From assembly GCA_050736615.1 (NCBI GenBank), contig JBOHWL010000287.1, positions 1-6,831 of the forward strand: DNA of 6,831 nt, in the 5' to 3' direction. Of the stretch, positions 6,232 through 6,831 are shown in pieces. The notes under the pieces were generated by a model. That model was not told the origin of the DNA, made no database searches, and was given only the letters and a program-made list of their open reading frames with translations. The stretch comes from JBOHWJ01 sp050736615. Lineage in GTDB: Bacteria; Desulfobacterota; Binatia; Binatales; Binataceae. A program made the position numbers and the translations under genes. The stretch's first letter is position 1, and every line of letters starts with the position of its first letter.

Positions 6232-6831
6232 GGGAAGTCCGCACTCTGACTGCTTCAGCCTTTGCGCGTACGTCATCGGCAGGCGTCGCGCTCGTGATTT
6301 GAACCCGCTCGACCACCGCGAGAAACGAGTCGAGTACGGCGGAATTGTTACGTCGATCATAGGCCACGGCCATTTCCGTTGTTGCGCTGACGTTCGTCAG
6401 CGGGCGGTAAAGAACCTGTTCGCGCTGCAATCTGCGAATCGAGGCAGGGACGATGGCAATGCCGAGACCGGCTGAGACCAGACTGATGATCGTCTGCATT
6501 TGGACCGCTTCCTGCGTCACGGTGGGTGTAAATCCCGCCCTCCTGCACACCGCGTGAATTTGATCATGCAGACCTGGCGCGGCATGACGCGGCATCAGAA
6601 TGAATGGCTCGTCGGCGAGCGCCTTTAGTGCCACAGTGCGCTGACGGCCAAAGCGGTGTCCCTGCGGCATTGCGAGCACGAGCGGTTCGCGCAGAATCGA
6701 TCTGAACGTCAACGAATCAGGCGCATTTTCAATTGGTAAACGAATGAAGGCGAGGTCGATCGCATCGGCGGAGAGCAAACTGATTTGCTCTTCCGTGCTG
6801 CGCTCATGCAAGGCCAGGGCAACATCGGGAA
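6191..6831 (-). CDS. LysR-type transcriptional regulator, C-terminal part
   Basis: Effector-binding half of a LysR regulator; 212 residues are visible, and the start with its DNA-binding helix-turn-helix lies beyond the right edge. The frame is already open at the edge (PDVALALHERSTEEQ). Typical features of the periplasmic-binding-protein-like fold follow: DAIDLAFIRLP, then EPLVLAMPQGHRFG, then LADEPFILMPRHAAPGLHD, then SLVSAGLGIAIVPASI, then a closing FLAVVERV helix. VALALHE, EEQ and the IDLAFIRLP strand resemble the BenM/CatM/HcaR branch, which senses aromatic acids; the ligand here is inference. After the fold ends, a tail of about 33 residues rich in Ala and Arg runs to the TGA at 6193-6191, inside the methyltransferase gene. 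Because the gene is convergent with the methyltransferase, it is not in the usual divergent position to regulate it. Its target may lie to the right of the window. Confidence 0.93.
   Translation of the reverse strand, partial: PDVALALHERSTEEQISLLSADAIDLAFIRLPIENAPDSLTFRSILREPLVLAMPQGHRFGRQRTVALKALADEPFILMPRHAAPGLHDQIHAVCRRAGFTPTVTQEAVQMQTIISLVSAGLGIAIVPASIRRLQREQVLYRPLTNVSATTEMAVAYDRRNNSAVLDSFLAVVERVQITSATPADDVRAKAEAVRVRTSLNAALRTAPKRRP

Overview
The window looks like a chromosomal segment of a GC-rich, Gram-negative-type bacterium. The sigma-70 factor at the left edge has a proteobacterial layout: region 1.1, an acidic linker, region 1.2, and a spacer of roughly 230 residues before region 2. 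Together with a Pol II-like family B polymerase and an Rv2258c-like methyltransferase, this suggests a soil or sediment lineage of the former Deltaproteobacteria or a neighbouring phylum (Binatota, Rokubacteria and Acidobacteria are possible). That placement is inference. I see no mobile element, CRISPR array, tRNA or rRNA, and no sign of recent transfer.

Layout: (1) 1-1187, minus strand: the N-terminal 395 residues of the primary sigma factor RpoD, running off the left edge. (2) 1188-1634: a 447-base intergenic region between divergent genes. It holds a GC-rich set of hairpins in the rpoD leader, two candidate rpoD promoters, and the ribosome binding site of the next gene. dnaG is not found next to rpoD. 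(3) 1635-2654, plus: a CaCA-family cation exchanger with a TTG start and two inverted alpha repeats. (4) 2717-5029, plus: a 770-residue family B DNA polymerase with all three exonuclease motifs, palm motifs A, B and C (C in the variant form DTDG), and a probable beta-clamp-binding peptide near the C terminus. (5) 5149-6231, plus: a SAM-dependent methyltransferase with an N-terminal winged-helix domain. (6) 6191-6831, minus: the effector-binding half of a LysR regulator, running off the right edge and overlapping the methyltransferase tail to tail by 41 bases.

The exchanger, polymerase and methyltransferase lie on the same strand. The first two are close enough to share a transcript. The methyltransferase has a 119-base gap and a possible promoter of its own. 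No common pathway links the three, so this reads as ordinary chromosomal neighbourhood rather than a dedicated multi-gene system. The points most worth checking are the variant residues of the polymerase and exchanger, the structured rpoD leader, and the unresolved polymerase start.
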